Source of the DNA: Mycolicibacterium goodii
Lineage (GTDB): Bacteria; Actinomycetota; Actinomycetes; Mycobacteriales; Mycobacteriaceae
Direction of reading: 5' to 3'
Assembly (NCBI RefSeq): GCF_022370755.2
Contig: NZ_CP092364.2
Coordinates: 6,200,001 to 6,264,000 of the forward strand
Length of the DNA stretch: 64,000 nt
Below the pieces are notes generated by a model, which searched no databases, was not told the DNA's origin, and saw only the letters and a program-made list of their open reading frames with translations. The position numbers and the translations under genes are program-made. The first letter of the stretch is position 1. Each line of letters opens with the position of its first letter. Of the stretch, positions 31,441 to 39,419 are shown in pieces.

Positions 31441-32859
31441 TCAGTTGGGCGCGGTCAGCGAGTTCAACGGGTTGCCGTCGTCGGACAACTGGACCAACGT
31501 GTCACCGACACGCCAGATTCTCCCGAACGAATTTGCCTCTTTCGGCAACGACCACACCATGTCGCAGGTCTTCAGGTCGAAGGCCTTGGCGATCAGGTCC
31601 ACCTGTGGGTTCGTCACCGCGCGGACCGCGATCGTGCCATCGGTGCCCAGATACTTGTCGCCGAGCTCGATTTCGCACGGCTTCCCTTTGTCACCCGACT
31701 TCAAGTCGTAGGGCTGCCAATGCGGCATTTGTGCGTTGTTGCTCTCGTTGACGTAGAGCGTGCTGCCGATCAGCAGTGTGTCGTAAGGGTCGTGGCCTTC
31801 GACAGAGAGGAGACGCGTCCCCTCCGCAGTCACGACCTTCCACTCCGAAACCGACCCATCGATGTAGAGGCCTGCGGCGACGGGATAACCGTTGCGGCCG
31901 AGGGTTCCTATTTTCTTGCCGTTGAGGTCGAAGGACTCCACAGTCGGGTTGAAACGCTCACCATCGTGGAGCACTCGGGCAGAGAACCCGTCGACGTTGA
32001 ATCTCACCTCGTCGAACACTGCGCCGTCGGGGACGTCGGGTGTGAACACATGCCCGTCGGCAAGGGAGAAGAACACGTAGTTCCCACCTGTGCCCTGCGC
32101 GGCGATGTCCTTCGCGGGACCCCAGACTGCGCCGGACCCCGGAATGAACCACGTCAGTTCGGCTTTCGGCCCGACGCCGTAGATCCCTTCCTCCTCTGCC
32201 ACTGCGAGGAGGTAGTCGCCTGTTCGACGAGCTCGGAGACCCGTGGACGAGAGCCGCAACGGAGTGGGGCCGGTGTAGGTCACCTCACCGGCGCGCAGAT
32301 CCACGACCCACGCAGTCGCCGCGTATCCGTCGTCGACCAGGCAGACCATGGCATCAGGACCGTTGAGGAAACACTCTGGCGCCCGCTCGCCGATGTTCAG
32401 TTGCACCGCCGGAAAGAGTGCGCGACCGTCTGTGGCGTCCAGGCCCGTGAGCCACCAGGATGTTCCCGACGGCCCGGATGAGCGCGCGAGAAAGTATCCG
32501 CGATTGTCCAGCGTGTCGATGAGGGCGTTACGGGCGTACCTCTCATTGCCGGCAGCGATCCTCGCGGCGTCGCCACCGGGCGCGGTGGGCGGCACGCCAA
32601 GGTCGGTCACACTCGTCCGCCATCCCGCCACGGGCGCTTGCTGCATAGGTGACGACAGGTACGCGGTTGGTGGCGGTTGCCATCGTGCACGCGCCCACAA
32701 CTCAGACCCGCTGGCGTTCCACCAGAGACTGGTCAGGCTCAGCGCGGCGATGGCCGCTAGGGAGACGATGCCCAGAAGCCACACAGAACGACCACGTCGA
32801 GATGCGGATCCCCCCCTCACTCCAGGACTGTAACAACCCTGGGGGTCGGGCGATTGCAC
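31441..32859 (-). CDS. Membrane-anchored beta-propeller-like protein, 472 aa
   Basis: One N-terminal membrane segment (SVWLLGIVSLAAIAALSLTS, about residues 25-45) anchors a large extracytoplasmic domain. Repeated strands with GYFLARSSGPSG, AYGV-like turns and paired Trp/Asp motifs suggest a PQQ/WD-like propeller. Cysteines in ECFLNGPDAMVCLVDD, GKPCEIELG and LKTCDMVW may pair. No enzyme motif is seen; such proteins often act as binding or assembly factors. The GTG at 32859 is the longest start; a GTG for VRGGSASRR 14 residues in is possible. It lies back to back with the DCC gene, stops adjacent. Confidence 0.75.
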   Translation of the reverse strand: MQSPDPQGCYSPGVRGGSASRRGRSVWLLGIVSLAAIAALSLTSLWWNASGSELWARARWQPPPTAYLSSPMQQAPVAGWRTSVTDLGVPPTAPGGDAARIAAGNERYARNALIDTLDNRGYFLARSSGPSGTSWWLTGLDATDGRALFPAVQLNIGERAPECFLNGPDAMVCLVDDGYAATAWVVDLRAGEVTYTGPTPLRLSSTGLRARRTGDYLLAVAEEEGIYGVGPKAELTWFIPGSGAVWGPAKDIAAQGTGGNYVFFSLADGHVFTPDVPDGAVFDEVRFNVDGFSARVLHDGERFNPTVESFDLNGKKIGTLGRNGYPVAAGLYIDGSVSEWKVVTAEGTRLLSVEGHDPYDTLLIGSTLYVNESNNAQMPHWQPYDLKSGDKGKPCEIELGDKYLGTDGTIAVRAVTNPQVDLIAKAFDLKTCDMVWSLPKEANSFGRIWRVGDTLVQLSDDGNPLNSLTAPN

Positions 32860-32904
32860 GAATTATCTGTACTAATACGCAGGCTCGCGGGGCACACTGG
32901 AGAC

Positions 32905-33909
32905 ATGGATCCGGTCATCGCTCTGCGCCAGATCGCCTATTACAAGGACCGCGCGCGGGAAGACCCGCGCAGGGTGATGGCATACCGCAACGCGGCCGAC
33001 ATCGTCGAGGGGCTGTCCGAAGCCCAGCGTGACCGGCTGGGGGCCACGAACGGCTGGCAGTCATTGCCCGGGATCGGCCCGAAAACCGCGAAGGTGATCG
33101 CGCAGGCCTGGGCCGGGCGTGAGCCCGATGCGCTCGTCGAGTTGCGTGAGAGCGCAGCCGATCTCGGTGGTGGCGATATCCGGTCGGCGCTGCGTGGTGA
33201 CCTGCACGTGCACTCGAACTGGTCGGACGGATCCGCGCCGATCGAGGAAATGATGATGGCCGCAAGGGATCTCGGCCACGAGTACTGCGCACTGACCGAC
33301 CACTCGCCGCGGTTGAAGATCGCCAACGGACTCTCGCCGGACCGGCTGCGTGAGCAACTCGACGTCATCGACGAACTGCGCGAAACCGTGGCGCCCATGC
33401 GGATCCTCACCGGCATCGAGGTCGACATCCTGGAAGACGGTTCGCTCGACCAGGAACCCGAGCTACTGGAGCGCCTCGACGTCGTGGTGGCCAGCGTGCA
33501 CTCGAAACTGGCGATGGACGAGGCCGCGATGACACGGCGAATGATCAAGGCCGTCACCAACCCGCACACCGACGTCCTCGGCCACTGCACGGGCCGGCTG
33601 GTGACCGGTGGCCGTGGTATGCGGCCGGAATCGAAGTTCGACGCCGAGAAGGTGTTCACCGCGTGCCGGGACTCGGGCACTGCGGTCGAGATCAATTCGC
33701 GCCCTGAGCGGCGCGATCCGCCGACCCGGTTGCTCAACCTCGCGCTGGAGATCGGCTGCCTGTTCAGCATCGACACCGACTCCCACGCGCCGGGCCAGCT
33801 CGAGTTCCTCGGCTACGGTGCCCAACGCGCGCTGGACGCCGGCGTGCCGGTAGAGCGCATCGTCAACGCGTGGCCCGCCGACCAGTTGCTGGAGTGGGCG
33901 GCGACCTGA
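32905..33909 (+). CDS. PHP-domain phosphoesterase with helix-hairpin-helix region, Rv3856c-like
   Basis: The 334-residue protein joins an N-terminal PolX-like HhH segment (GWQSLPGIGPKTAKVIAQAW near residue 50) to a PHP domain. The metal-binding motif is GDLHVHSNWSDGSAPIEEMM with ALTDHSPRL after it; further metal residues are in GIEVDILEDG, VASVHSKL, GHCTGRL and IDTDSHAPGQ. It probably hydrolyses phosphoesters in nucleic acid or nucleotides, perhaps in DNA repair. The polymerase domain of PolX is missing. CACACT lies six bases before the ATG. Confidence 0.9.
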   Translation: MDPVIALRQIAYYKDRAREDPRRVMAYRNAADIVEGLSEAQRDRLGATNGWQSLPGIGPKTAKVIAQAWAGREPDALVELRESAADLGGGDIRSALRGDLHVHSNWSDGSAPIEEMMMAARDLGHEYCALTDHSPRLKIANGLSPDRLREQLDVIDELRETVAPMRILTGIEVDILEDGSLDQEPELLERLDVVVASVHSKLAMDEAAMTRRMIKAVTNPHTDVLGHCTGRLVTGGRGMRPESKFDAEKVFTACRDSGTAVEINSRPERRDPPTRLLNLALEIGCLFSIDTDSHAPGQLEFLGYGAQRALDAGVPVERIVNAWPADQLLEWAAT

Positions 33910-34194
33910 TCAGGCGCCGAACGGATCATGCTCGGCCAGAAGCTTTTCCATGCGAGCCTCGTCCAGGCGCACGCGGACGATGGCGGCCTCGTGCTGATCG
34001 CGGATCACCTTGGCAAGCGTGAAGGCGCTGGTGACCACGAACAGTGCGGACATGGCGAGGAACATGCGCTGCCACATGTCGATCGGCAGGAAAAGGATTC
34101 CGCCGAGCAGTCCGACGAGGCTCACGCCGAAGGCGATGGCGGCCTGCATGAAGAATGCGGCCGTGACCCTGGTGGTATCGGTGAGTGCGTTCAT
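33910..34194 (-). CDS. YiaA/YiaB-type two-helix membrane protein
   Basis: A 94-residue inner-membrane protein. FFMQAAIAFGVSLVGLLGGI and MFLAMSALFVVTSAFTLAKV are two membrane helices with the typical YiaAB spacing; DQHEAAIVRVRLDEARMEKL is a charged C-terminal helix. The function of the family is unknown. The ATG at 34194 is preferred over one 11 codons upstream. It converges head-to-tail with the PHP gene with no gap. Confidence 0.8.
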   Translation of the reverse strand: MNALTDTTRVTAAFFMQAAIAFGVSLVGLLGGILFLPIDMWQRMFLAMSALFVVTSAFTLAKVIRDQHEAAIVRVRLDEARMEKLLAEHDPFGA

Positions 34195-34276
34195 ACACCG
34201 AGCCTGACGGAACATCGGCGTGGCCGGATGCGTGAGACTACTCAATTCGCCTGTGGCTCTGATCTACACTCGCCCG

Positions 34277-34720
34277 GTGGGCACGGATTCTGGTATCGAC
34301 CTCGGAATCGACACTCTTGTAACGCTGCTGGCGGCCGGGCTGATCTTTTTGCTGGCGTTGGTCCTCGGTGTCTGGAAGTACCGCCAGATGGCGACCAGTG
34401 AGAACCATCTGGCGCATCCGTACGTCGACATCGCGCACCGCGCCGCCCTGCTGTACTCGTTCGCGACGCTGTTGGTGGCAGCGTTCGTCGAGTTGAGCGT
34501 GTGGGCCACGTGGGTGAATCTGACCGCGGCGATGGTGCTGGCGGTGTTCTTCGTCATCGCGATCTTCGCGTACATCCTGCACGGTGCGCGGCGGGACACC
34601 ACCAATCAGTTCGAGAACCCGACGCCGACCCTGCATGCCGGGATGTACGCGCTGATCATCGCCGAGATCGGCGGGTTCTGCGTGTTGTTCACGGGTTTCG
34701 TTGCAGGCCAGTTCTTCTAG
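34277..34720 (+). CDS. Four-helix integral membrane protein of unknown function
   Basis: The protein is 147 residues from the GTG at 34277. Four hydrophobic segments can be seen: TLVTLLAAGLIFLLALVLGV, LLYSFATLLVAAFVELSVWA, AAMVLAVFFVIAIFAYILHG and MYALIIAEIGGFCVLFTGFV. The loop between helices one and two is His-rich (SENHLAHPYVDIAHRA). No family is recognised. TACACT (34265-34270) ends six bases before the GTG, so the message is probably leaderless; the frame is open to 34220. Its stop shares a CTAG with dinB3. Confidence 0.75.
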   Translation: MGTDSGIDLGIDTLVTLLAAGLIFLLALVLGVWKYRQMATSENHLAHPYVDIAHRAALLYSFATLLVAAFVELSVWATWVNLTAAMVLAVFFVIAIFAYILHGARRDTTNQFENPTPTLHAGMYALIIAEIGGFCVLFTGFVAGQFF

Positions 34721-35928
34721 TCCGGCAGCATGGGCATCTCCAGGCCCGGGTCGCGGCCGACCAGCACGCCGCGGGTGAGCACGGCGTTGCCGAACCGCTG
34801 ACGCACCTGGTCGATGGCCGAATCGATCGCGACCGGGTCCGGTTGTTCGGCGAACGGCAGCTCCAGCTGCTGGCTGCCGCCGCGGTCGATGTTGGACACC
34901 GCGAAACCGATGAGCGTGAGCCCGCGCTCGGCGATCAGCGGTGCGGCCGAGGCGACGAGTTCGCGCGCGGCGCCGAGGATGACATCGGTCGACGCGGTGG
35001 CCCGCGGCATGGTGTGCGACCGCGTGGCGCGCCCGAAGTCGTTGAACCGCAGTCGCAACACGACAGTGCGGCCGGTGCGTCCTGCCGCGCGCATGCGGCG
35101 CGTGATGCGGTCGACGAGGTTCATGACGACGGCGTCGACCTCGGCGGCGGACATGGAGTTGCCGCGCCGGCCCAGCGCGCGTTGGGCGCCGACCGAACTG
35201 CGTCGCACCCCCGGGGTGACCCGGCGGCGATCGATGTTGCGCGACAACGCGAACAGCTGACGACCCATCGCGCCGCCGACCATGCTGCCCAACGTGGCCT
35301 CCGACAGTTCTGCGACGTCGGCCACCGTCTCGATGCCGTGGGCGCGCAGTTTCTCGGCGGTCTTGGCGCCGACACCCCACAGCCGACGGACCGGAAGCGG
35401 ACGCAGGAACGCCAGTTCGCGGTCCGGCGGCACGAGGAGCAAGCCGTCGGGCTTGCCCACTTGGCTGGCGACCTTCGCCAGGAACTTGGTGCGCGCGATG
35501 CCCACGGTGATCGGCAGCCCGACCTGCTCGCGGACCTGTGCGCGCAGGCGCGCGGCGATCTCCACCGGCGTGCCCGACACCCGAGCCAGCCCGGACACGT
35601 CGAGGAACGCCTCGTCCACCGACAGCGGTTCCACCAGCGGGGTGGTGTCGTGGAAGACCGCGAACACGTCACGGCTGGCCTGTGTGTAGGCCGCCATGCG
35701 CGGCGGGACCACGATGGCCTGCGGGCAAAGGGCACGGGCCTGGCCGCCGCTCATGGCCGTGCGGACGCCGTAGGCCTTGGCCTCGTAACTGGCCGCGAGG
35801 ACCACCCCACCGCCGACGATCACCGGACGTCCGCGCAGCGCCGGATCATCGCGCTGCTCGACCGAGGCGTAGAACGAGTCGAGGTCAGCGTGCAGGATGC
35901 TGGCAGTTTCCGCACCGGACACGAACAT
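34717..35928 (-). CDS. dinB3: Y-family DNA polymerase IV (DinB3-type)
   Basis: A 403-residue translesion polymerase. The palm carries HADLDSFYASVEQRDDPAL and VEPLSVDEAFLDVSGL, giving the three metal-binding acidic residues. VGIARTKFLAKVASQVGKPD and LPVRRLWGVGAKTAEKLRAH (thumb HhH) follow, then the little-finger domain. QLELPF near residue 375 is a beta-clamp-binding motif. Its place beside ethR matches M. smegmatis DinB3. The ATG at 35928 lies inside an SOS-like palindrome (35922-35935); a GTG two codons later is another start. Confidence 0.92.
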   Translation of the reverse strand: MFVSGAETASILHADLDSFYASVEQRDDPALRGRPVIVGGGVVLAASYEAKAYGVRTAMSGGQARALCPQAIVVPPRMAAYTQASRDVFAVFHDTTPLVEPLSVDEAFLDVSGLARVSGTPVEIAARLRAQVREQVGLPITVGIARTKFLAKVASQVGKPDGLLLVPPDRELAFLRPLPVRRLWGVGAKTAEKLRAHGIETVADVAELSEATLGSMVGGAMGRQLFALSRNIDRRRVTPGVRRSSVGAQRALGRRGNSMSAAEVDAVVMNLVDRITRRMRAAGRTGRTVVLRLRFNDFGRATRSHTMPRATASTDVILGAARELVASAAPLIAERGLTLIGFAVSNIDRGGSQQLELPFAEQPDPVAIDSAIDQVRQRFGNAVLTRGVLVGRDPGLEMPMLPD

Positions 35929-35935
35929 ATGTTCG
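35922..35935. promoter_or_regulatory. SOS/LexA-like palindrome over the dinB3 start codon
   Basis: CGAACATATGTTCG is a perfect 14-bp palindrome that fits the mycobacterial LexA box TCGAAC-n4-GTTCGA at all core positions, missing only the outermost T and A. The dinB3 ATG is its central ATG. A LexA dimer here would block early elongation or initiation. It lies 30 bp beyond the stop of ethR, so it would not affect that gene. Confidence 0.6.
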
Positions 35936-35964
35936 CATCGATGGGTGACAGATACGAGGGGCGG

Positions 35965-36618
35965 TTACGCCGTTCCGACGGGCAAGGTGCCGTAGATGCT
36001 GTTGAGCCAGATGTGGGTGAGGGTGTCGACGACCTTCTCGGGCGCGACGTTGGGTCGCTCGTCCGACAGCGCCGCCATCATCGTCCGCTCGTTCATCAGG
36101 TTCAGCGACGTCGCCAGGTCGAGCGCGGGGATCGTGTCCGGGGCCGCGCCCCGTTCGCGCTCGGCGGTGATCAGGGCCGCGGTCGCGGCGATCCACTTCT
36201 GCATCAGGCCGGCCCAGAACTCCTTGAACTCCGGGCTGCTGTTGATCGCCTCGGAGCCCGCGCGGGCCGTGGCGGGATGTGACCCGAACGAGTTGAAGAA
36301 GATCTCGATGCCGCGACGGATCGCCCGCTGCGGATCGGCGGGCATGCTCTCCACGGCGTTGTCGAAGCCCGAGTCGGCGCGCTTGATCAGCGGATCGAGC
36401 AGCGACAGCAACACGGCTTCCTTCGACGGGAAATAGAAGTAGAACGTCGGCCGGGAGATCCCGGCGCCCCTGGCCAGGTCATCGACCGAGATGTCGGCGA
36501 ACTTCTTGGTTTCCAGCAGGCGTTGGGCCGTCGCCAGGATCGCGGCTTCCCGGTCGTCACCTGACGGGCGTGCCGAACGGCGGCCACGGGGTGCACGGGT
36601 TTGGCTGGCGCTGGTCAC
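35965..36618 (-). CDS. ethR: TetR-family repressor EthR
   Basis: The 217-residue repressor controls the divergent ethA. The DNA-binding domain is QRLLETKKFADISVDDLARG then ISRPTFYFYFPSKEAVLLSL. The C-terminal domain with AGSEAINSSPEFKEFWAGLM and NLMNERTMMAALSDE matches the EthR ligand tunnel. A basic N-terminal extension (RAPRGRRSARPSGDD) precedes the helices. Its operator is the array at 36629-36683. The ATG at 36618 is 78 bp from the ethA start. Confidence 0.95.
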   Translation of the reverse strand: MTSASQTRAPRGRRSARPSGDDREAAILATAQRLLETKKFADISVDDLARGAGISRPTFYFYFPSKEAVLLSLLDPLIKRADSGFDNAVESMPADPQRAIRRGIEIFFNSFGSHPATARAGSEAINSSPEFKEFWAGLMQKWIAATAALITAERERGAAPDTIPALDLATSLNLMNERTMMAALSDERPNVAPEKVVDTLTHIWLNSIYGTLPVGTA

Positions 36619-36628
36619 AATCTGCAGC

Positions 36629-36683
36629 TTAACACCACGTCGAAATTCTCAACACACTGTTGACCGAGTCAACACCTCGTTGA
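36629..36683. promoter_or_regulatory. EthR operator: three dyads at 20-bp intervals
   Basis: TTAACACCACGTCGA (36629), TCAACACACTGTTGA (36649) and TCAACACCTCGTTGA (36669) are TCAAC-n5-GTTGA dyads exactly 20 bp apart, spanning 55 bp of the ethR-ethA gap. EthR of M. tuberculosis is known to bind a roughly 55-bp operator as several dimers, which suits this array. Confidence 0.85.
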
Positions 36684-36696
36684 TACCGTCGGTCTC

Positions 36697-38175
36697 ATGA
36701 CCGAACACTTCGACGTTGTGATCGTCGGCGCAGGGATCTCCGGCATCAGCACGGCCTGGCATCTTCAGAACCGCTGCCCGACGAAGAGCTACGTGATCCT
36801 GGAGCGCCGTGCCAACATCGGCGGCACCTGGGACCTGTTCAAATACCCCGGCATCCGCTCGGACTCCGACATGTTCACCCTCGGCTTCCGGTTCAAGCCG
36901 TGGACATCGGCCAAATCGATCGCCGACGGACCGTCGATCTGGAACTACATCAACGAGGCCGCGCAGGAAAACGGCATCGACAAGCACATCCGGACCGACC
37001 ACCGGGTGCTGAACGCCGACTGGTCGGACGCCGAGAACCGCTGGACGATCACCGTCGAGACCGGCGGCGAACAGAAGCAGATCACCGCGGCGTTCCTGTC
37101 GGTGTGCAGCGGCTACTACAACTACGACCAGGGGTACTCGCCTGAGTTCCCGGGCGCCGAGGACTTCGCCGGTCAGATCATCCACCCGCAGCACTGGCCC
37201 GAGGATCTCGACTACGCCGGCAAGAAGATCGTCGTCATCGGGTCGGGTGCCACCGCCGTGACGCTGATCCCGTCGCTGGTGAAGGGCGGGGCCGGGCACG
37301 TCACGATGCTGCAGCGGTCACCGACCTACATCGGGTCGCTGCCGCTGGTGGACCCGGTCGCCGAGAAGGCCAACAAGTACCTGCCGAAGAACGCGGCGCA
37401 CTTCGTCAACCGGTGGAAGGCCATCGCGTTCAGCACGGCGCAGTACCAACTGGCGCGCAAGTTCCCCGGCTACATGCGCAAGACGCTGATGACCATGGCC
37501 CAGCGCCGGTTGCCCGACGGGTACGACGTGCAGAAGCACTTCGGTCCGCGCTACAACCCGTGGGATGAGAGGTTGTGCCTGGCACCCAATGGTGACCTGT
37601 TCAAGACCATCAAGGCGGGCAAGGCCGACGTCGTCACCGACACGATCGACCGGTTCACCGAGACGGGCATCAAGCTCGCCTCCGGCGAGGAACTGGCGGC
37701 CGACATCATCATCACCGCAACAGGTTTGAACATGCAACTGTTCGGCGGCGCGAGTCTGACCCGCAACGGTGAAGAGGTCGACCTGACCAAGACCATGACC
37801 TACAAGGGGCTGATGCTCTCGGGCGTGCCGAACATGGCGATCACCTTCGGCTACACCAACGCCTCCTGGACGCTCAAGGCCGACCTGGTGTCGGAGTTCA
37901 TCTGCCGTGTGCTGAACTACATGGACGCCAACGGGTTTGACCGCGTCGAGCCGCAGCATCCCGGTGGGGAGGTCGACGAACTGCCGTTCATGGACTTCAA
38001 CCCCGGGTACTTCCGCCGCGCCATGGACAGCCTGCCCAAGTCCGGATCGAGGGCCCCCTGGCGGCTCAAGCAGAACTACTTCTTCGATCTGCGCATGATC
38101 CGCTACGACAAGGTCGACGAGGAGTCGCTGCACTTCACCAAACACCGTGCAGCAGTGTCGGCTTCCACGTCCTGA
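36697..38175 (+). CDS. ethA: FAD-containing Baeyer-Villiger monooxygenase EthA
   Basis: The 492-residue flavoenzyme oxidises ketones and activates ethionamide and related thioamides. The FAD motif is DVVIVGAGISGIS at residues 5-17, the Baeyer-Villiger fingerprint FAGQIIHPQHW (FxGxxxHxxxW) lies near residue 157, and the NADPH motif is KIVVIGSGATAVTLIPSL near residue 177. ITATGLNMQLFGG lies before the second FAD strand. It is cytosolic or membrane-associated. Its control by EthR is shown by the operator array upstream. The 28-bp hairpin after its stop is a shared terminator. Confidence 0.97.
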   Translation: MTEHFDVVIVGAGISGISTAWHLQNRCPTKSYVILERRANIGGTWDLFKYPGIRSDSDMFTLGFRFKPWTSAKSIADGPSIWNYINEAAQENGIDKHIRTDHRVLNADWSDAENRWTITVETGGEQKQITAAFLSVCSGYYNYDQGYSPEFPGAEDFAGQIIHPQHWPEDLDYAGKKIVVIGSGATAVTLIPSLVKGGAGHVTMLQRSPTYIGSLPLVDPVAEKANKYLPKNAAHFVNRWKAIAFSTAQYQLARKFPGYMRKTLMTMAQRRLPDGYDVQKHFGPRYNPWDERLCLAPNGDLFKTIKAGKADVVTDTIDRFTETGIKLASGEELAADIIITATGLNMQLFGGASLTRNGEEVDLTKTMTYKGLMLSGVPNMAITFGYTNASWTLKADLVSEFICRVLNYMDANGFDRVEPQHPGGEVDELPFMDFNPGYFRRAMDSLPKSGSRAPWRLKQNYFFDLRMIRYDKVDEESLHFTKHRAAVSASTS

Positions 38176-38196
38176 GTAACCTGCCGGACCCCTTGC

Positions 38197-38254
38197 CGAG
38201 CAGACGCAAAAACTCCCCTTTTCGCACGAAAAGGGGAGTTTTTGCGTCTGCTCG
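38197..38254. terminator. 28-bp perfect inverted repeat between ethA and rraA
   Basis: Arms 38197-38224 and 38227-38254 are perfectly complementary with a 2-nt spacer. The stem contains A5 and T5 tracts (GCAAAAACTCCCC and its complement), so each strand ends in a T-rich run. It lies between two convergent genes and would stop transcription both ways. It is longer and more perfect than any other hairpin in the window. Confidence 0.85.
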
Positions 38255-38264
38255 CGGGAAGGAA

Positions 38265-38744
38265 CTAGGGGCTGACGACGACGATGCCGTCCTCGTCGCA
38301 GTAGGCGATGTCGCCGGGGATGAAGGTCACGCCGCCGAAGCTGACCTCGACGTCGCGTTCGCCCTCGCCGGTCTTGGTGCCCTTGCGGGGGTTGGTGCCG
38401 AGTGCCTTGATGCCGACGTCGATGGTGCGCAGCGCGGCGGCGTCGCGCACCGCACCGTTCACGATCACACCGGACCAGCCGTTGTCGGCCGCCAGGCCCG
38501 CGATGATGTCGCCCACCAGCGCGGTGTGCAGGGAACCGTCGCCGTCGACCACGAGCACCCCGCCGTTTCCCGGCGTCGACAGGATCGACTTCAGCAGCGC
38601 GTTGTCCTGGAAGCAGCGCACCGTGGTGATCCGGCCTGCGAACATGGTCTTCCCGCCGTAGTTCTGCAATTGCAAGTCACAGCTGCGGACGTCGGGATAG
38701 ATCTCGTCGACAAGGTCGGCGGTGGCGCGGGGTTCGATACTCAC
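38265..38744 (-). CDS. rraA: RraA-like protein (regulator of RNase E activity / former MenG)
   Basis: A 159-residue protein of the RraA fold. [40 protein letters not shown] and [20 protein letters not shown] are the conserved stretches; VNGAVRD is the family signature. In E. coli RraA binds and inhibits RNase E; related proteins are aldolases of the HMG/oxaloacetate type. It was once called MenG, but no methylase motif is present. It forms trimers in the cytosol. Its place beside ethA matches Rv3853. Confidence 0.93.
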   Translation of the reverse strand: MSIEPRATADLVDEIYPDVRSCDLQLQNYGGKTMFAGRITTVRCFQDNALLKSILSTPGNGGVLVVDGDGSLHTALVGDIIAGLAADNGWSGVIVNGAVRDAAALRTIDVGIKALGTNPRKGTKTGEGERDVEVSFGGVTFIPGDIAYCDEDGIVVVSP

Positions 38745-38772
38745 CCCGCGATTATTTCAGGCCGCCGGAGTG

Positions 38773-39330
38773 TCAGTCGTGGGCGCCGCGGCGCCTTGCG
38801 GCCAGTACGAGCAGGACGATCATGATTGCGGCCGCGACCGTCGGCCCCAGCGGAAACCGCGTGGAGTGGTGCTCTTCGACCGGCACCGGTGCCGGCCCGG
38901 ACACCGGGTTCGGCGCCGCCTCGACGGTCGATTTGGCTTGCGCGGCAATCTCTTCCGCAGCAGCTGCGAGTCTGTCTGCCGGCGCCGGAGCGGGTTCGGG
39001 GGCCGGAGCCGATGCGGCCTTCTCGACGGCCTCGGGCTTCGCGGCGGGCTCTGCTACCTCGGTGGGTTCTGCTACCTCGGTGGGCTCAGGCGCCTTGGCC
39101 GGTTCGGCCTTCTTGGCCGGGGCCTTCTTCGCCGGTGCCTTCTTGGCGGGTGCCTTCTTGGCGGCCTTGGCCGGAGCTTTCTTGGCCGGAGCCTTCTTCG
39201 CGGGTGCCTTCTTGGCCGGTGCCTTCTTGGCCGGGGGAGCGGGCCGAGCCGATGACGCAGAGTCGTCGCCGCCTGACGCACCGGCCGGTGTCTGGGAATT
39301 GTCGGCGGGACGGTCCTGCTGCTCTGCCAT
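38773..39330 (-). CDS. hns: H-NS-like nucleoid protein with KAPAK repeats and C-terminal membrane helix
   Basis: The 185-residue protein resembles Rv3852. Residues about 34-80 are tandem KKAPAK units (some 9 copies) that resemble the AT-hook or histone H1 tail and would bind DNA. An Ala/Pro/Glu-rich middle part with two TEVAEP repeats follows. A single C-terminal membrane helix (LGPTVAAAIMIVLLVLAA) ends in RRRGAHD. A DNA-binding protein tied to the inner membrane is the expected picture. Codon-level repetition makes this stretch prone to length variation. Confidence 0.9.
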   Translation of the reverse strand: MAEQQDRPADNSQTPAGASGGDDSASSARPAPPAKKAPAKKAPAKKAPAKKAPAKAAKKAPAKKAPAKKAPAKKAEPAKAPEPTEVAEPTEVAEPAAKPEAVEKAASAPAPEPAPAPADRLAAAAEEIAAQAKSTVEAAPNPVSGPAPVPVEEHHSTRFPLGPTVAAAIMIVLLVLAARRRGAHD

Positions 39331-39419
39331 TCTGGCTGCTCCTCTGCGGTGTCTGATGGTCCGCGCCAGCGCGGTGGGATGTGGCCGGCAGTGTTTCCAT
39401 CATGCCAGGCGGCCCCAGG

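Noticed and set aside
39100..39240. CRISPR-like tandem repeats
   Set aside because: The repeats are in frame and encode KAPAK units of the H-NS-like protein; there are no unique spacers.
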